A DNA stretch of 64,000 nt from the NCBI GenBank assembly GCA_039654915.1, contig CM077595.1, positions 89,569,501 through 89,633,500 of the forward strand, written 5' to 3'. The translations under genes and the position numbers were made by a program. Positions within the stretch are counted from its first letter, which is position 1; each line of letters starts with the position of its first letter. Positions 47,001 through 57,930 of this stretch are shown here, piece after piece. The DNA is from Aquilaria yunnanensis. Its lineage: Eukaryota > Streptophyta > Magnoliopsida > Malvales > Thymelaeaceae. The notes under the pieces are model-generated. The model was not told where the DNA came from, searched no databases, and saw nothing but the letters and a program-made list of their open reading frames with translations.

Positions 47001-47577
47001 CCTCCAACTGCCTCTTTGAATGAAGCAACTGCTCTCTCTGTTCAGATCCAGCATCCTTAAACCTTTCATCAATCTGCAGAAAAGTCTGCACATACTTCGC
47101 AGCGGACTCGTAATCCTCCGAATCCAGCGCGTTCTTCACACCCTCTATACAGTTCCCTCGCTCAACAATGGCGTCGATGCGATGGAGAGTGGAGTTGACA
47201 CGCGACTGCGCTAAATCCAGCTCCCGCACCTTGCTGCTTAACTGGTCGGCGAGATCGCAAGTGGATGTGACGTTTGAGAGCATGTGGTCCGCCTCGGCCT
47301 TGACGATGTCGAGGACGTCAGCGGATTTCTGGAGGTGCAGTAGGTGTTTGTCGATTTCTGAACGCTGAGAGAGGAGGCCGTCGAGATCGACATCAAGCGC
47401 TCGCTGGTAGGCGATACACTCATGGAGGAGGCGCGTCATGGCGCCTACGTCTGTGAGGGTACGGATGTACTCCAGTGCCTCCGGCGTTCCGAATTTGACG
47501 GAGGTGGCGGTTGATTCTTCGTGGTGGTTCGCCTGCTCCGGCGGTTTGGCCACCGCGCCTCTCGGAGTGGACGGCAT
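44077..47577 (-). CDS. COG4: Conserved oligomeric Golgi complex subunit 4
   Basis: Two exons on the minus strand: 47577-45964 (538 codons) and 44706-44077 (209 codons plus stop), joined by a phase-0 intron of 1257 bp (GTGAGC to TTCAG). The total is 747 aa, close to the Arabidopsis protein. COG4 belongs to lobe A of the eight-subunit COG tether that captures retrograde vesicles at the Golgi and binds SNAREs and SM proteins. Visible features: a helical N-terminal part (residues about 40-130, FGTPEALEYIRTLTDVGAMT then LLHECIAYQRALDVDLDGLL) and a long alpha-helical middle (YESAAKYVQTFLQIDERFKD, LYSPLGMEEEGLQVYV). The C-terminal CATCHR-like helical part includes NYDSFVHLVIDFIVKRLEVI and ends LTPAEVRRVLGLRVDFKPET. 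No signal peptide or membrane segment, as expected for a peripheral Golgi protein. Confidence 0.95.
44707..45963 (-). other. COG4 intron
   Basis: A 1257-bp AT-rich intron with GTGAGC donor and TTGCTTCAG acceptor on the minus strand. No nested gene was seen. Confidence 0.9.
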
Positions 47578-48804
47578 CCTTCAGTTTTGTCGTTTTGGGT
47601 TGGGATCGGATCAGGAAGCCTCTTACACTACGAAATATTGAAAACGAACTGGTTACCCTCCACCTCTAGTGAATTTCAAGAGGATCGAAACGGTGTCGCC
47701 TTCAGTTTTCCTATGTTCTAATTCAGTCCCACACTTGATCTATACTCTACAATTTCGTCCCTGGAGTTTTCGTTCGTTTCTTTCCCCCCTTCACAGTTCA
47801 CATCGACACCTTATAATAGAAAGTTTAACAGGCGAATCAGGTGATGGATATCCAGCAACTTGACTGGATTGAACTGCCCATTAGTTGATCCGCAGCAGAT
47901 AGATGCAAATCTTTATTCAAGGGTAAAGCTGAAGGCAAATTGAAAATGGAAAAACTAAGGTTAGTTAAGTAGCATTTTACTGGATCCACTCCTACTTCCC
48001 CCACATCAGCTACGAGAAGGAAATGGCTGAGAAAACCTGTACAAATGGGTAAAAGCACCATCATAGTCTGATAGTGAGAGCCAATAAATAAAGGCCCAGA
48101 ACAGGACATCCGCCTGCCAACTTCTGATGTAAAAACAATTTAACAGCAACTAGCTGTCCAAGTGTATATAAAAAAAAAACAGCTGCTCAGAGTGATACCC
48201 ACCAACTGAGCATGTAAACCTATTTTCTAAATAACCATGCTTTGAAATCTGATGCCCAATCTCCAATGCTTAAATAAAATCATACCATCGCTTGTCATTA
48301 AACAGCAAACGTCTGGCAAGGACTCATGTTAAACAATGTAAAACTGGGTCTTCTCAATTGCCATTCTTCGTTACTTCCTGAACTTGCTTAGGTCCATGAC
48401 TTGCATATACTAGACGCTTCTTAGCTATAAGGTAAGACATCTAGAGCTATCTGCACGTTTCTTACTGAGCTGACTTCCTCTGTTCTCTGTGTATTTTTAT
48501 TATCAAGCGTCTCACTTAAACATTTCTAGATTCATCCATATCCTACAACATCATCAGATGTTTATAAAGAAACTTATTACATTAAGCTTTTGGTCAATCA
48601 GCAATAACTTGCTAGTTAGTTTATCAGAATTAGGTCCAAAATCACAACAACGTACCTCCATCATTACATACAACCTCCAAACCGCAATACTGGGCACCAG
48701 AAGCGAGAAGGGATGCAGAATTTAACCAGAGAGTTGGTTCAATAATGGTCCAAACTGCAACTATATGAACTTGAAGTATCAACAGAGCCTACATTAATGA
48801 TTAA
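47578..48804. other. COG4 upstream region
   Basis: The promoter and leader of COG4 should lie in the first few hundred bases. Short open frames on both strands (60-90 codons) show no recognised family. Confidence 0.4.
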
Positions 48805-49014
48805 TCTAAAAGATGCTTCAGGAATAAGGTCATTGTTTTTAAATACCAGAAAACCATATGGTACTAAATGGATACACATTATCCATGAGTCATGCATATT
48901 GGCCTCGTCTAAAAGATGCTTCAGGAATAAGGTCATTTTTTTTAAATAACAGAAAACAATATGTTACTAAATGGATACACGTTATCCAGGAATCATATGC
49001 ATAGTGGCCTCGTC
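48805..49014. repeat. Tandem duplication, unit 103 bp
   Basis: Copy 1 (48805-48907) and copy 2 (48908-49014) share TCTAAAAGATGCTTCAGGAA, TACTAAATGGATACAC and TGGCCTCGTC, with a few substitutions. Confidence 0.9.
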
Positions 49015-49360
49015 GCTGCAAACAAAAAATGTAGATAGATAGGAAAAAAATGCGAAAGCCAACAAAATTTTCCAGCAATCATACCACAACAAGTTTTGTT
49101 TTCTACCTGAGGAAACAATAAATTTGCTTCAAGGACAGCCCTGAATCTCTCAGAATAGCTCAGTTCATGAAACAAACGAGAAAAACATCCTGTTGGAGAA
49201 GCAGGATGTTCAACACAAAACAAAAAAACAAAAATGACTTGTGCATTAAATTGAAGAAGATTTCAAATATTAATGACTTTCCACGGTTCAGTTCTCTTCT
49301 AGTTACACGAAACACATTAGCACAAAGAAAAAAAAGAAGAAATAAAGAAAGATAAACAAG

Positions 49361-49770
49361 CACTGCATCAAAATAGAAGATGGAATCAAGTTTTTCAAGA
49401 GCTTTCCAGTCTCTAAATATGGCCTTCAACATTCATGTGCTTTAGAAGGAAATGTGCGGCAGACCAAGGCAGCATTTTAGAAAATAGTGTGGCCGCCAAC
49501 GTTGTATACAACGGAGAGAAACACCAAATTGAGCTGCGCTTTTCAAATGTGCGAATATACAAAACACTGCAGCAAAATAGAAGAAGGAATTCAAAGTTGT
49601 CAAAACTTTCTAGTCTCTAAATACAGCCTTCAACATGTATGTCCTCTAGAAGAAAAATGTCCAGCAGACCAAGGCAGCAAAGCTAATTCTAGAAAGTGTA
49701 GCCACCTACGTCGTATATAATGGAGAGATACCAAACTGAGCTGCTATTTTCAGATGTCCAAATAACAAAG
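49361..49770. repeat. Tandem duplication, unit about 204 bp
   Basis: Copy 1 (49361-49564) and copy 2 (49565-49770) share CACTGCA-CAAAATAGAAGA, TCTAAATA-GCCTTCAACAT, CAGACCAAGGCAGCA and TGGAGAGA. They are more diverged than the 103-bp pair. The array ends just downstream of the PPR stop codon, so part may be in its 3' untranslated region. Confidence 0.82.
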
Positions 49771-49860
49771 CCGAAATTTGGACCAGCAGCTTGGCACGAA
49801 ATCCAGAAGTATGTCTTCTCCAGAGTTCGAAGGACACAAAGCTTTTTCCAACTCATGCAA

Positions 49861-51273
49861 CTATCTCAGAGCTTTGGATCTAATTTTCCTAATTATGTAG
49901 TCCTCCAAAGCAACACCTGCCTCGACTATCCTTGTGTGTTCGTTAATTTCTACCTTCAGAACATCTTTCAAACTCTCCTCCATGCTAATTCTATCATCCT
50001 CTTTCAAAATTCTAGGAATGATTGTTGTCCAGGTATCCATGTGTGGAACGTCCCCATTCTTTAACATTTCCCCCAGGGCTTGACTCGCTTCATCAATCTT
50101 ACCAACATCGCAGAAACCCTTGATCAAAGCATGAGAAACTGAAAAATGTGTAGAAAACCCCTTAGAAAGCATTTCCTCCATATATTTTTTCGCCTCATCA
50201 AACATTGCCTGCTGACATAACCCAGCTACCAAGGTCCTGTAAGACACCAAAGTAGGCAAGCATCCATTCAAAGGCATATCCTCTAGAACCCTAACAGCAT
50301 CCATGGGGCGTCCTTCCCTGCAGAATCCCATTATGACCGTATTATAATGCACGATATCCGGGTTGCACCCCTTAACTTTCATTCTACATAGAAGCTTATA
50401 AGCCTCCCTAAGCTTCTTCTTCCTGCACAAACTATTCAACAAAGTCGTGTAACTCAATGAATCGGGTACAAACCCTTTGTTCAGCATATCTTCCAACAAG
50501 TCCACGGCTGTGTTCACTTGGCTCTTTCTACACAACCCCTGCATCAATATCCTATACGACTCCACATCCGGCAGAACACCCCTCTCAAACATTTTGTTGA
50601 ACAGTGAGTAGGCAATACTCAAATCCCCATTGAGACAGAACGCACGCATCAAAATGTTGTACGAATTTGTGTTGGGAGCAACCCCATGCTTGTGGGAAAT
50701 CTTGAAAAGCTCGAAGGCCGCCCGGACATGGGTCCGGTGCGAGACGAGAACCTCCAGAATGCGATTCAGGTGTTTGGGCTGAGGCTTGCAGTTGAACTCA
50801 AGCATGGTGTAAAATACTCTCTGAGCCTTCTCCGGTAAATCAGCGTCTGCGTAGACTCTGATAAGGTAAGAGAAGAGATTCCCGGTAACTGGGTAGCAGT
50901 CGGACTTGAGGCGGCGAATGAGATCGTCGATGAACGAGAAGTGCCTTGACCGTCCAAGCTTAAGGATGAGAACGACAAAGGAAGAATACGAATGGCGAAA
51001 ACCGGGCACTCGAGAAGCGTAATCGAATATCTCTTTTGCGAGGAGAGGATCCGATTGGGCGGCTATGAGCTTCTGCACTCGCGCCGGTGACCCGATTGAG
51101 CAACCGGCTTCGTATAATTGGACGCTAGTTTGTCGTTTCGGATGGCTTTGATTTTGGGGATATGATCCGCACGGAGAGAAGTGAGAGAACAGAGAAGGAG
51201 TTTTTGGCCAGAAGATGATCGAGCGAGTGGCGACGGTTAAAGTTTTGGAGGGACGAAGGAGACGCTTATGCAT
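49861..51273 (-). CDS. P-class pentatricopeptide repeat protein, mitochondrial type
   Basis: A single exon of 470 aa. I start at the ATG at 51273 (MHKRLLRPSKTLTVATRSII), whose basic, Ser/Thr-rich start fits a mitochondrial targeting peptide; the frame stays open to 51351. Tandem 35-residue PPRs run in register at residues 204-238, 239-273, 274-308, 309-343 and 344-378. Weaker repeats flank them (about 134-203 and 379-413). Typical text is VESYRILMQGLCRK and IVHYNTVIMGFCREGRP. There is no E, DYW or SMR domain, so it is P-class, a group that binds organelle RNAs for stability, splicing or translation. Its target is unknown. It resembles the PPR protein annotated at Arabidopsis At4g01400 in length and in position upstream of COG4. 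The leader is duplicated further upstream. Confidence 0.92.
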   Translation of the reverse strand: MHKRLLRPSKTLTVATRSIIFWPKTPSLFSHFSPCGSYPQNQSHPKRQTSVQLYEAGCSIGSPARVQKLIAAQSDPLLAKEIFDYASRVPGFRHSYSSFVVLILKLGRSRHFSFIDDLIRRLKSDCYPVTGNLFSYLIRVYADADLPEKAQRVFYTMLEFNCKPQPKHLNRILEVLVSHRTHVRAAFELFKISHKHGVAPNTNSYNILMRAFCLNGDLSIAYSLFNKMFERGVLPDVESYRILMQGLCRKSQVNTAVDLLEDMLNKGFVPDSLSYTTLLNSLCRKKKLREAYKLLCRMKVKGCNPDIVHYNTVIMGFCREGRPMDAVRVLEDMPLNGCLPTLVSYRTLVAGLCQQAMFDEAKKYMEEMLSKGFSTHFSVSHALIKGFCDVGKIDEASQALGEMLKNGDVPHMDTWTTIIPRILKEDDRISMEESLKDVLKVEINEHTRIVEAGVALEDYIIRKIRSKALR

Positions 51274-52375
51274 CTTCAATATTGTGCTCTCACTCACTTT
51301 CCACCAACGGATGGGAACAAAACAAGTCATAAGATAAAATGTTTGGAGCAACCGTTAAAAACTGCAAAAACTCCACTCCTTTTCGGGAGATTTAGCAAAT
51401 AAGCCACTGAAGTTTTTCTGGTTGATCCAAATGGTACAAGTCTTCTAATTTTTGGCCGAATAGATCGACAGTCAAACAGTCTTTATTAAGCCGAATGGCT
51501 CCCCAGCAACGGATGAAGGCAGACAAGTCACAAACAAGTATTTGCCTATTCGGAGCAACGACATAAGTCTTCCAATTTTTTAGGCACATTACTCTCGTAA
51601 GTGGAAATGTCAGGATTGAAACATTGGACTTTTTATATATCTCTTAAGCCCGTTGATCGTTATCTCAGAGGACCGAAGATATGCATATTACTCTTTTAAC
51701 TTATGACATTTGGGAAACTCGCCGCCGGAGAGTTGGGATGAATAAATAGTTTAGGACCCTATTGGAATTCTATGGATGGTTATTATATACTTCCTAGCCG
51801 CATAATTTGACTTTGTACGATTTGTTAGGTGAGTAATAATTTTACATATTTGAGACAATTTTACCCACCTAAAACGCAGGAGGATTCGTAGCCACTTAAA
51901 GTTTTTGAGGGACGAAGGAGACGCTTATGCATCTTCAATATTGTGCTCTTAGTCACTCCCCACCAACGGATGAAAGCAAAACAAGTCATAAGATAACATG
52001 TTTGGGGCAACCGGTAAAAACTGCAAAAACTCCCCTCCTTCTCGGGAGCTTTAGCAAATAAGCCACTGAAGTGTTTCTGGTTGATCCAAATGGTACAAGT
52101 CTTCTAATTTTTGGCCGAATAGATCGACAGTCAAAAAGTCTTTATTAAACCAAATGGCTCCCCAGCAACAGATGAAGGCAGACAAGTCACAAACAAGTAT
52201 TATTTAAGGCACATCACTCTCATAAGTGGAAATGTCAGGATCGAAACACTGGACTTTTTATATATCTCTTAAAGCCATTATTCATTATCTCAAAGGACCG
52301 AAGATATGCACATTACTCTTTGAACTTATCTCAAAGGATCCTATTGTAATTCTACGGATGGGTATCATATAATTT
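51237..52375. repeat. Direct duplication of the PPR gene's start and leader
   Basis: Copy 1 runs from about 51237 (inside PPR codon 13) to about 51790. Copy 2 runs from 51896 to about 52375. Shared landmarks are GGACGAAGGAGACGCTTATG, CATCTTCAATATTGTGCTCT, AAACTGCAAAAACTCC, CTGGTTGATCCAAATGGTAC, AATAGATCGACAGTCAAA and GACTTTTTATATATCTCTTA. Copy 2 lacks about 45 bp around 52203 and about 50 bp near 52335. The offset is about 659 bp. Confidence 0.92.
51861..51932 (-). other. Small ORF made by the duplication (possible uORF)
   Basis: The duplicated leader carries a copy of the PPR start codon at 51932. The first twelve codons match the PPR protein (MHKRLLRPSKTL); the frame then leaves the homology and stops after 23 codons at 51861. 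It lies 659 bases upstream of the real start. Its use would need transcription from the outer copy. Confidence 0.6.
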
Positions 52376-53556
52376 TTAATATTTTGGTATTAGATTTTGA
52401 TAATCTGTCAGAACGGTTGAGAATTATTTCATAGCAGCGTTATTTCTATCCATACTCTAACCATATTTAAGATCATTAAAAACTCACAACAATTTATTTT
52501 GGAATTGAACCACTAAGCCAAAGCTTCTAGTTTAATATGTGAGACTGCTTATGTTATCATAAAACTAATTAATGTTTGGGGGTAAATCTCAACCATAATC
52601 CATTTAGTCAAGCTGCTGTCTTAAAAAATATATTTTAAAAAATATTTATTGCTCGGATTGGGAAACATAAAGTTATATTCGCTCTATCCTACAATGTGTC
52701 TCTTTGTTTTCTTTTGGTATCGCAAAATGTTCCATTTTCCCTATTAATAATTAAAATGTCTCACTCCAAAGGATGTATTATTTTCGTTATATAAGGCTTC
52801 TAAATTTTTATTTTTGCAATTATTCTATTTATCCAATAGTAACATTGGACAAACATACTTATATATAATATTTGTGGTTCTTTAAAAAATAAAAGGAAAA
52901 TAAATGTATATTATGAAGTACAACCTGTACTTGTAGTCGTATATGTGGTGGAGATGAACCTTTCATATTTCATATACAGTAGTGTTCCTCACTCGCTTGT
53001 ATTTTGCAAAGAAAATGTTTTGAATTTTCCTTTTGTTTATTTATTTGATGTTTTCCTTCTAAAGCAACATAATCAAGCTTCCCTTCTCTTAGATGAGAAA
53101 TTGAGACAAAATGAAAACGAATTTCCTATTTCAAAAAATAATATTCCACCTGCAGACTTAATTTTGTTTTTCTACATCTTGGAAAATTTATGCATTTTAA
53201 ATTAAACTTTTTTTTTTTTTTGTCTATTGCTGTGGAAGATTAAATTATTTCATCTCCACTAAAGAATCATGTTTTTCCATTAGTTATTTTTTCAACAGTC
53301 AACTATTGGAAATTTTCAACAGCTTCGGCTGTTGGAAATAGCATGCACAAGATATTGGACATGCTTAAACTAATTTTCCTTTTTTAATATTATAACTTTC
53401 AAGATAATTATAATAGTTATTATTCATTAGAAAATTAAAGAAAAATAAAAAAAAAATGGTTTCCAATGGCTAATCCTTTTAAGAAAAACACACTATTTTA
53501 CTCAAAAAGATTTCCAATACCTTTTAAATACCAACCTCGGTCTTCTCTTCCTAGAT
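52376..53556. other. AT-rich intergenic DNA
   Basis: No gene is recognised. An 86-codon frame at 52945-53205 has no known relatives. Confidence 0.35.
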
Positions 53557-54636
53557 TAGGGGTGAAAATGGGCCGGACTAAGCTCGAGCTTGGCCCCTTC
53601 ACTGTTTGGTACTACTCGGGCTCGAGCTCAAATTGTTCGAGCCCAATTTTTTAGGCTCGAGCTCGACTTGAGGCGGGCTCGAGCTCGGCTTGAAAGCCTG
53701 GGAAGCTCGAATGATACATAAATATTTAGTACCCTATCTACAACTTAGATAAAAGATTGGGACTAAATCTGTAATTTTTCTTACATTGATAACCAGAGAA
53801 GGGAAAATGGAGAACTTATCCCAAACTTTATAGTTGTTTGCGGTTCTATCCTAATTTTGTGAACTTCACAAATGAGGCATCATCTCCCTCAATTCGACAG
53901 TGGAGCCACCTTAATCCATCTTGAGCTGCAAATCTGGGTCTCTGGCGTCTGTTTCGAGCGTCGATGGTGGTAGAGTCTATCTTGGGTGGGGCTATTGTTG
54001 GTAATGGTGCGAGCAATCAATCGGCGGATCATTGGCAGTGATGCAAACAATCAATCGGCAGCGATTGTCATCATCAAACATCCTCGGTGGTGATTGTTAG
54101 CGTCGAACATCATCGTGGTCTGGTGGGACTAGCCAACAGCCGATTGGGTGGGAGCATTCGAGCACCGACGAAGACTCAAGAGTATAGCTAGATAAATCGC
54201 GCAATCAATCGGTGGGAGTGTGAACATCGGACATCCAGCAACACGATCTCGTCGGGTGGGGTTGTTGTTAGCGATGGTGACAGCGACGTCGATCTTCTGC
54301 TCTTGTCATCAATGGTGGGTGACGTTGTGGTGGCTAACAGTAGGGGCATTGTGGTGGTTGGCGATGTGGGTGGGAATGGTACTAATTGAGCAAGGCTAGC
54401 GAAGCTAAGGGAATAAGGGAAGGGTTTGGGGCTTGATGGAAAAAAAAGATAAACTGAGCCTGTTAGACCCGCGAGTCTTTGGGGCCGGGTTTGCTTAGGC
54501 TCGAGCTCGAGCCCTAAAAATGTTCGAGCCTATTTTTTTGCTCGAGCTCGAGCTCGAATAGGCCCGACTCGAAATGTCTAAACTCGAGCTCGAGCTCGAG
54601 CTACTCAAAAACAAGCCTAGCCCATTTTCACCCCTA
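53557..54636. mobile_element. hAT-type non-autonomous element
   Basis: A 1080-bp element with ends TAGGGGTGAAAATGGGCC and its complement GCCCATTTTCACCCCTA. A perfect 8-bp direct repeat, TCCTAGAT, flanks it (53549-53556 and 54637-54644), the hAT signature. The subterminal zones (53575-53705 and 54465-54605) are packed with CTCGAG/GAGCTC palindromes of the GCTCGAGCTCG kind. The 0.8-kb core has no recognised gene; it repeats short blocks such as GCAATCAATCGGC. Confidence 0.92.
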
Positions 54637-54644
54637 TCCTAGAT

Positions 54645-55031
54645 CCCTCTATTCACAATTTTGGTTCCTTAACTTAAGAATCAAGTGCATTGTTGAGAAA
54701 ATGTCCCCAACTTGCATATTAGAGTAGATATGTTGAGAACAAAGTAATTTCATGAATTAGTTTAGTTTGTGCGGGATTTTTGTGGTTTGAGTTTTAAGGT
54801 TGTTTAGCTTTGATTTTTTTTGCTTGTTTTCATGGTTTGAAGGTTTACCCAAAAAATTTCCTACCTTACTTTGCCATTTGGAAGTAAGTTTATCTTCTTT
54901 TTTTTGTTTAATATATTCATTTTTCTTTTTTCAAAATTATAATTGTAAGTTGGAAGATGTAGGATGTGATATGATATTGGGATTTTTTTTAAGTTAATGA
55001 TTAGGTAATTTACAGCATGGGATATATTATA
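54645..55031. other. AT-rich intergenic DNA
   Basis: No feature recognised. Confidence 0.3.
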
Positions 55032-55269
55032 CTCCCTTCGTTTTACATTAATTGACCATTTTACCATTTTTTACTGAAGTTTGACTTGAATATATTCATA
55101 TTAATATGTATTGAAAAAATTCTTAAAAATGATATTTAGAAACTATAATCTCTAGAATTTTATTTTCATATACAATATTCATATTTTTATAATAAATTTT
55201 GAAATAAATAAAATTATAAATTAATTGTTGTAAATGGTAAAATGATCAGTTTTTGTGAAACAGATGAAG
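55032..55269. repeat. Stowaway MITE
   Basis: A 238-bp fold-back between TA dinucleotides. The start CTCCCTTCGTTTTACATTAA is the canonical Stowaway end, and the right end is TTTTTGTGAAACAGATGAAG. Confidence 0.82.
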
Positions 55270-55742
55270 TATTAGGGAAGGTTTTTTTCCCTACTTTGGA
55301 AAATTATTTTTTATGCTTTAGAAATTAATTTAGTGGAGGTCAATTGTTTTGTGAATATGGTATGCTTTGCTTGTTTATTATACCATAAAATTGTTGTAGT
55401 AATTGCTTTTTGCCAAGAATGCATTTGTTGAATGTGACTGATGATATGAATAAATGTGATTTTTTTGTTGTTATTGTTAGGAGTAGTTAATTTCCTTGTG
55501 ATCTATACCATTATTTTGAGTTTCTTAATTAATTTTTACAAAACTTCGGGAATTAATAAACTATAGTATATTGTTTTGAAATATATTTTTTATTATTTTC
55601 TTAATCTCCACAAGTACCATTAAAACTAACCATATTACATTTACGTTAGGTTCATTTTTTAGATCTTACAAAAATCATGATAAATTGGGAATGAATGTGT
55701 TGGTTAAGCGTTAATTACTAAGTCCGATGACCCCCTTATAGG
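55270..55742. other. AT-rich intergenic DNA
   Basis: No feature recognised. Confidence 0.3.
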
Positions 55743-56246
55743 TAGAGGTGGGAACCGGGTAGGACCGGCCTGAGACCGTCCGGTCTTGGGCCTAAGTCCT
55801 GAGCACTGGGCTTGGCCCGGTTGTAGGTAGGGCGGTTCCAAGCCGGTCCCGGGGCGGTCTCGGGGCTGGGCGGGGCGGTCCCAAGGCTGGGCGGAGCAGG
55901 GCGGGTTTCATTTTTTTCTTGTTAAAAAATATATATAATATAACAATTATTAATTATATAAGTCATAAATATTTTTAAAAAAAAACACCACTTCCGGTGT
56001 AAATTTTATTAAGTTAAAAAGCCAAACAGCACTTATAAATAATCGGAACGGACCTTACATTTTGAAATGAAAAAAATGTTCCAGAAATGATAAATAATAT
56101 AAACCTATGATCTGTGCTGAACAGCATAATCAGATCAAATACAAACTACATGTATGATTGAAAAAAAAAAATTCAAGTCTTGGTATCGAATATTACCTCC
56201 TCATCCGAACTCTTTTGGTCTTGCTACCGGAGTGCTGCGAAGCCCC
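55743..56246. mobile_element. Possible hAT-type element end, interrupted by the LTR element
   Basis: It starts TAGAGGTGGGAACCGGGTAG and is followed by about 150 bp dense in CCGG, GGGCGG and GGTCCC motifs, like the GC-rich subterminal zone of a plant hAT element. AT-rich sequence follows up to the LTR start at 56247. The matching right end is not in the window, so the retrotransposon may have landed inside the element. Confidence 0.4.
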
Positions 56247-56751
56247 TGTTGACACCCAATTTCGTCCGGCCATTAAAATAATTTAAAAAAAATTAATTAA
56301 AAAAAATGTATTATTATTATTATTGTTATTATTATTACTAAAATTTTTTTTATTAGTTTAAAATATATTTTTTTGTTTTGTTTTGTGAAGATTTGATATA
56401 TGTGTGTATATGTGTATGTTTGAAAGAAAAAAAAAAAAGAAAAAAACTCCATAAAAATGACAAAATTAAAAAGTTTGAGATAAAAATAACAAAATTGAGA
56501 AGTTTCAGGCAAAATTGACAAATTCTGAAAGTTCCAGGAGCATTTGGTAGTTTGTCACATAAAATTTTGAGCCTGCCGACGTTTCTGGCCCAAATTGACA
56601 GAAAACGATAAAATTGTCAAAATCAGAAGCTTCAGGAACTTATCCAGAGGCTGAGAGACGTAAAGGACTAAAATTGTCATTTTACCAATTTAAGAGATAA
56701 GTTTGAAATTTTTTATTAATTTATCCATCAACAGTTCAGCTAAACTTCCTC

Positions 56752-56760
56752 TATAAATAG
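56752..56760 (+). promoter_or_regulatory. LTR TATA box
   Basis: TATAAATAG, preceded by CCTC and followed by CCCCCC, about 500 bp into the LTR, is a strong plant TATA box. Transcription would start about 30 bp downstream, giving a U3 of about 0.5 kb and an unusually long R-U5. Confidence 0.6.
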
Positions 56761-57429
56761 CCCCCCAAATTTTGTGCTGAACACAGAAAAAAATAGCAAA
56801 AAAAAACTTAGAGCTCCGTTTTAGAAATAGAGAAAATTACAGCCCTTGTCCCTGGTCTCTCTTCTCTCTTCCCAGACGCCCAAGAATTTTCTTTTCCTTT
56901 CATTTTAACCCCCGTCTTCCCCCTCCGGTCACGCTGTTTCATCCCTCTTTCGCCGTCCCTCTCCCTCGCGCCGCCGCCGTCCTTCCACCTTGCCGTCCCG
57001 CCGCCCATCTCGCTGTGACGCCGCCTTTCCCCTCGCCGTGACGCCGCCGTCCTCCTCCGCCGTTCGTTTCCTCTCCCCAGCCGCCACGCCGCCCAGCTGC
57101 CAAGTCGCCCCGCCGCCTCGCCGCCCCACCGCTCACGCCGCCGTCGCCCCTGCCCCGTGCCGCCACGCCAACAACCCCACCCCCCTGCCCCCTCTCTGCC
57201 GCGTCGCGCCTGCGTACCCAGGAAATTCAAAAATTTCAACTTCTAGGTAAAATTCAAATTTAATCTTTCATCTTTTCAACTTCTTTCACTTTGGTCACTA
57301 ACTTTTTATTTTGTTCTTGCAGAATTAATTACTAACCTTTTTAATTTTTACTTGTTTGTTTTTTATTTGTTTATTACTAACCCTTTCCTTATTGTTGTTG
57401 TTAACAACTAACAACTAACAACTAACTTA

Positions 57430-57930
57430 CTAACTTTTATTATTGATATTATTATTAATTTAATTAACTTTGTTAATTAACAATTAATTAATTTGACTAA
57501 CTTTTTATTATTGTTGTTAATTAATTAATTTAATTAACTTGGCTAACTTTTTATTGTTGTTAATTAATTAATTTAATTAACTTGGCTAATTTTTTATTAT
57601 TGTTGTTAATTAATTAATTTAATTAAATTGACTAACTTTTTATTATTGTTGTTAATAATTAATTTAATTAAATTGGCTCACTTTTATTATTATTGTTAAT
57701 TAATTAATTTAATTAACTTGGTTAACTTTTTATTATTGTTGTTAATTAATTTAATTAATTTGGCTAACTTTTTATTATTGTTGTTAATAATTAATTTAAT
57801 TAATTTGACTAACTTTTTATTATTGTTGTTAATTAATTAATTTAATTAACTTGGCTAACTTTTTATTATTGTTGTTAATTAATTAATTAACTTGGCTAAC
57901 AATTGATTTAACTAACTTTGTTAACCTTTA
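57430..57930. repeat. Minisatellite within the LTR
   Basis: About eight imperfect units of 55-66 bp. Each contains TTTTTATTATTGTTGTTAAT, TAATTAATTTAATTAA and CTTGGCTAAC. Confidence 0.88.

Noticed and set aside
56808..57239. A 143-codon minus-strand frame and overlapping Arg/Gly/Pro-rich frames
   Set aside because: They lie in the CCG-rich part of the LTR. Several frames are open at once, and the protein text is low-complexity Arg/Gly or Pro/Ala.
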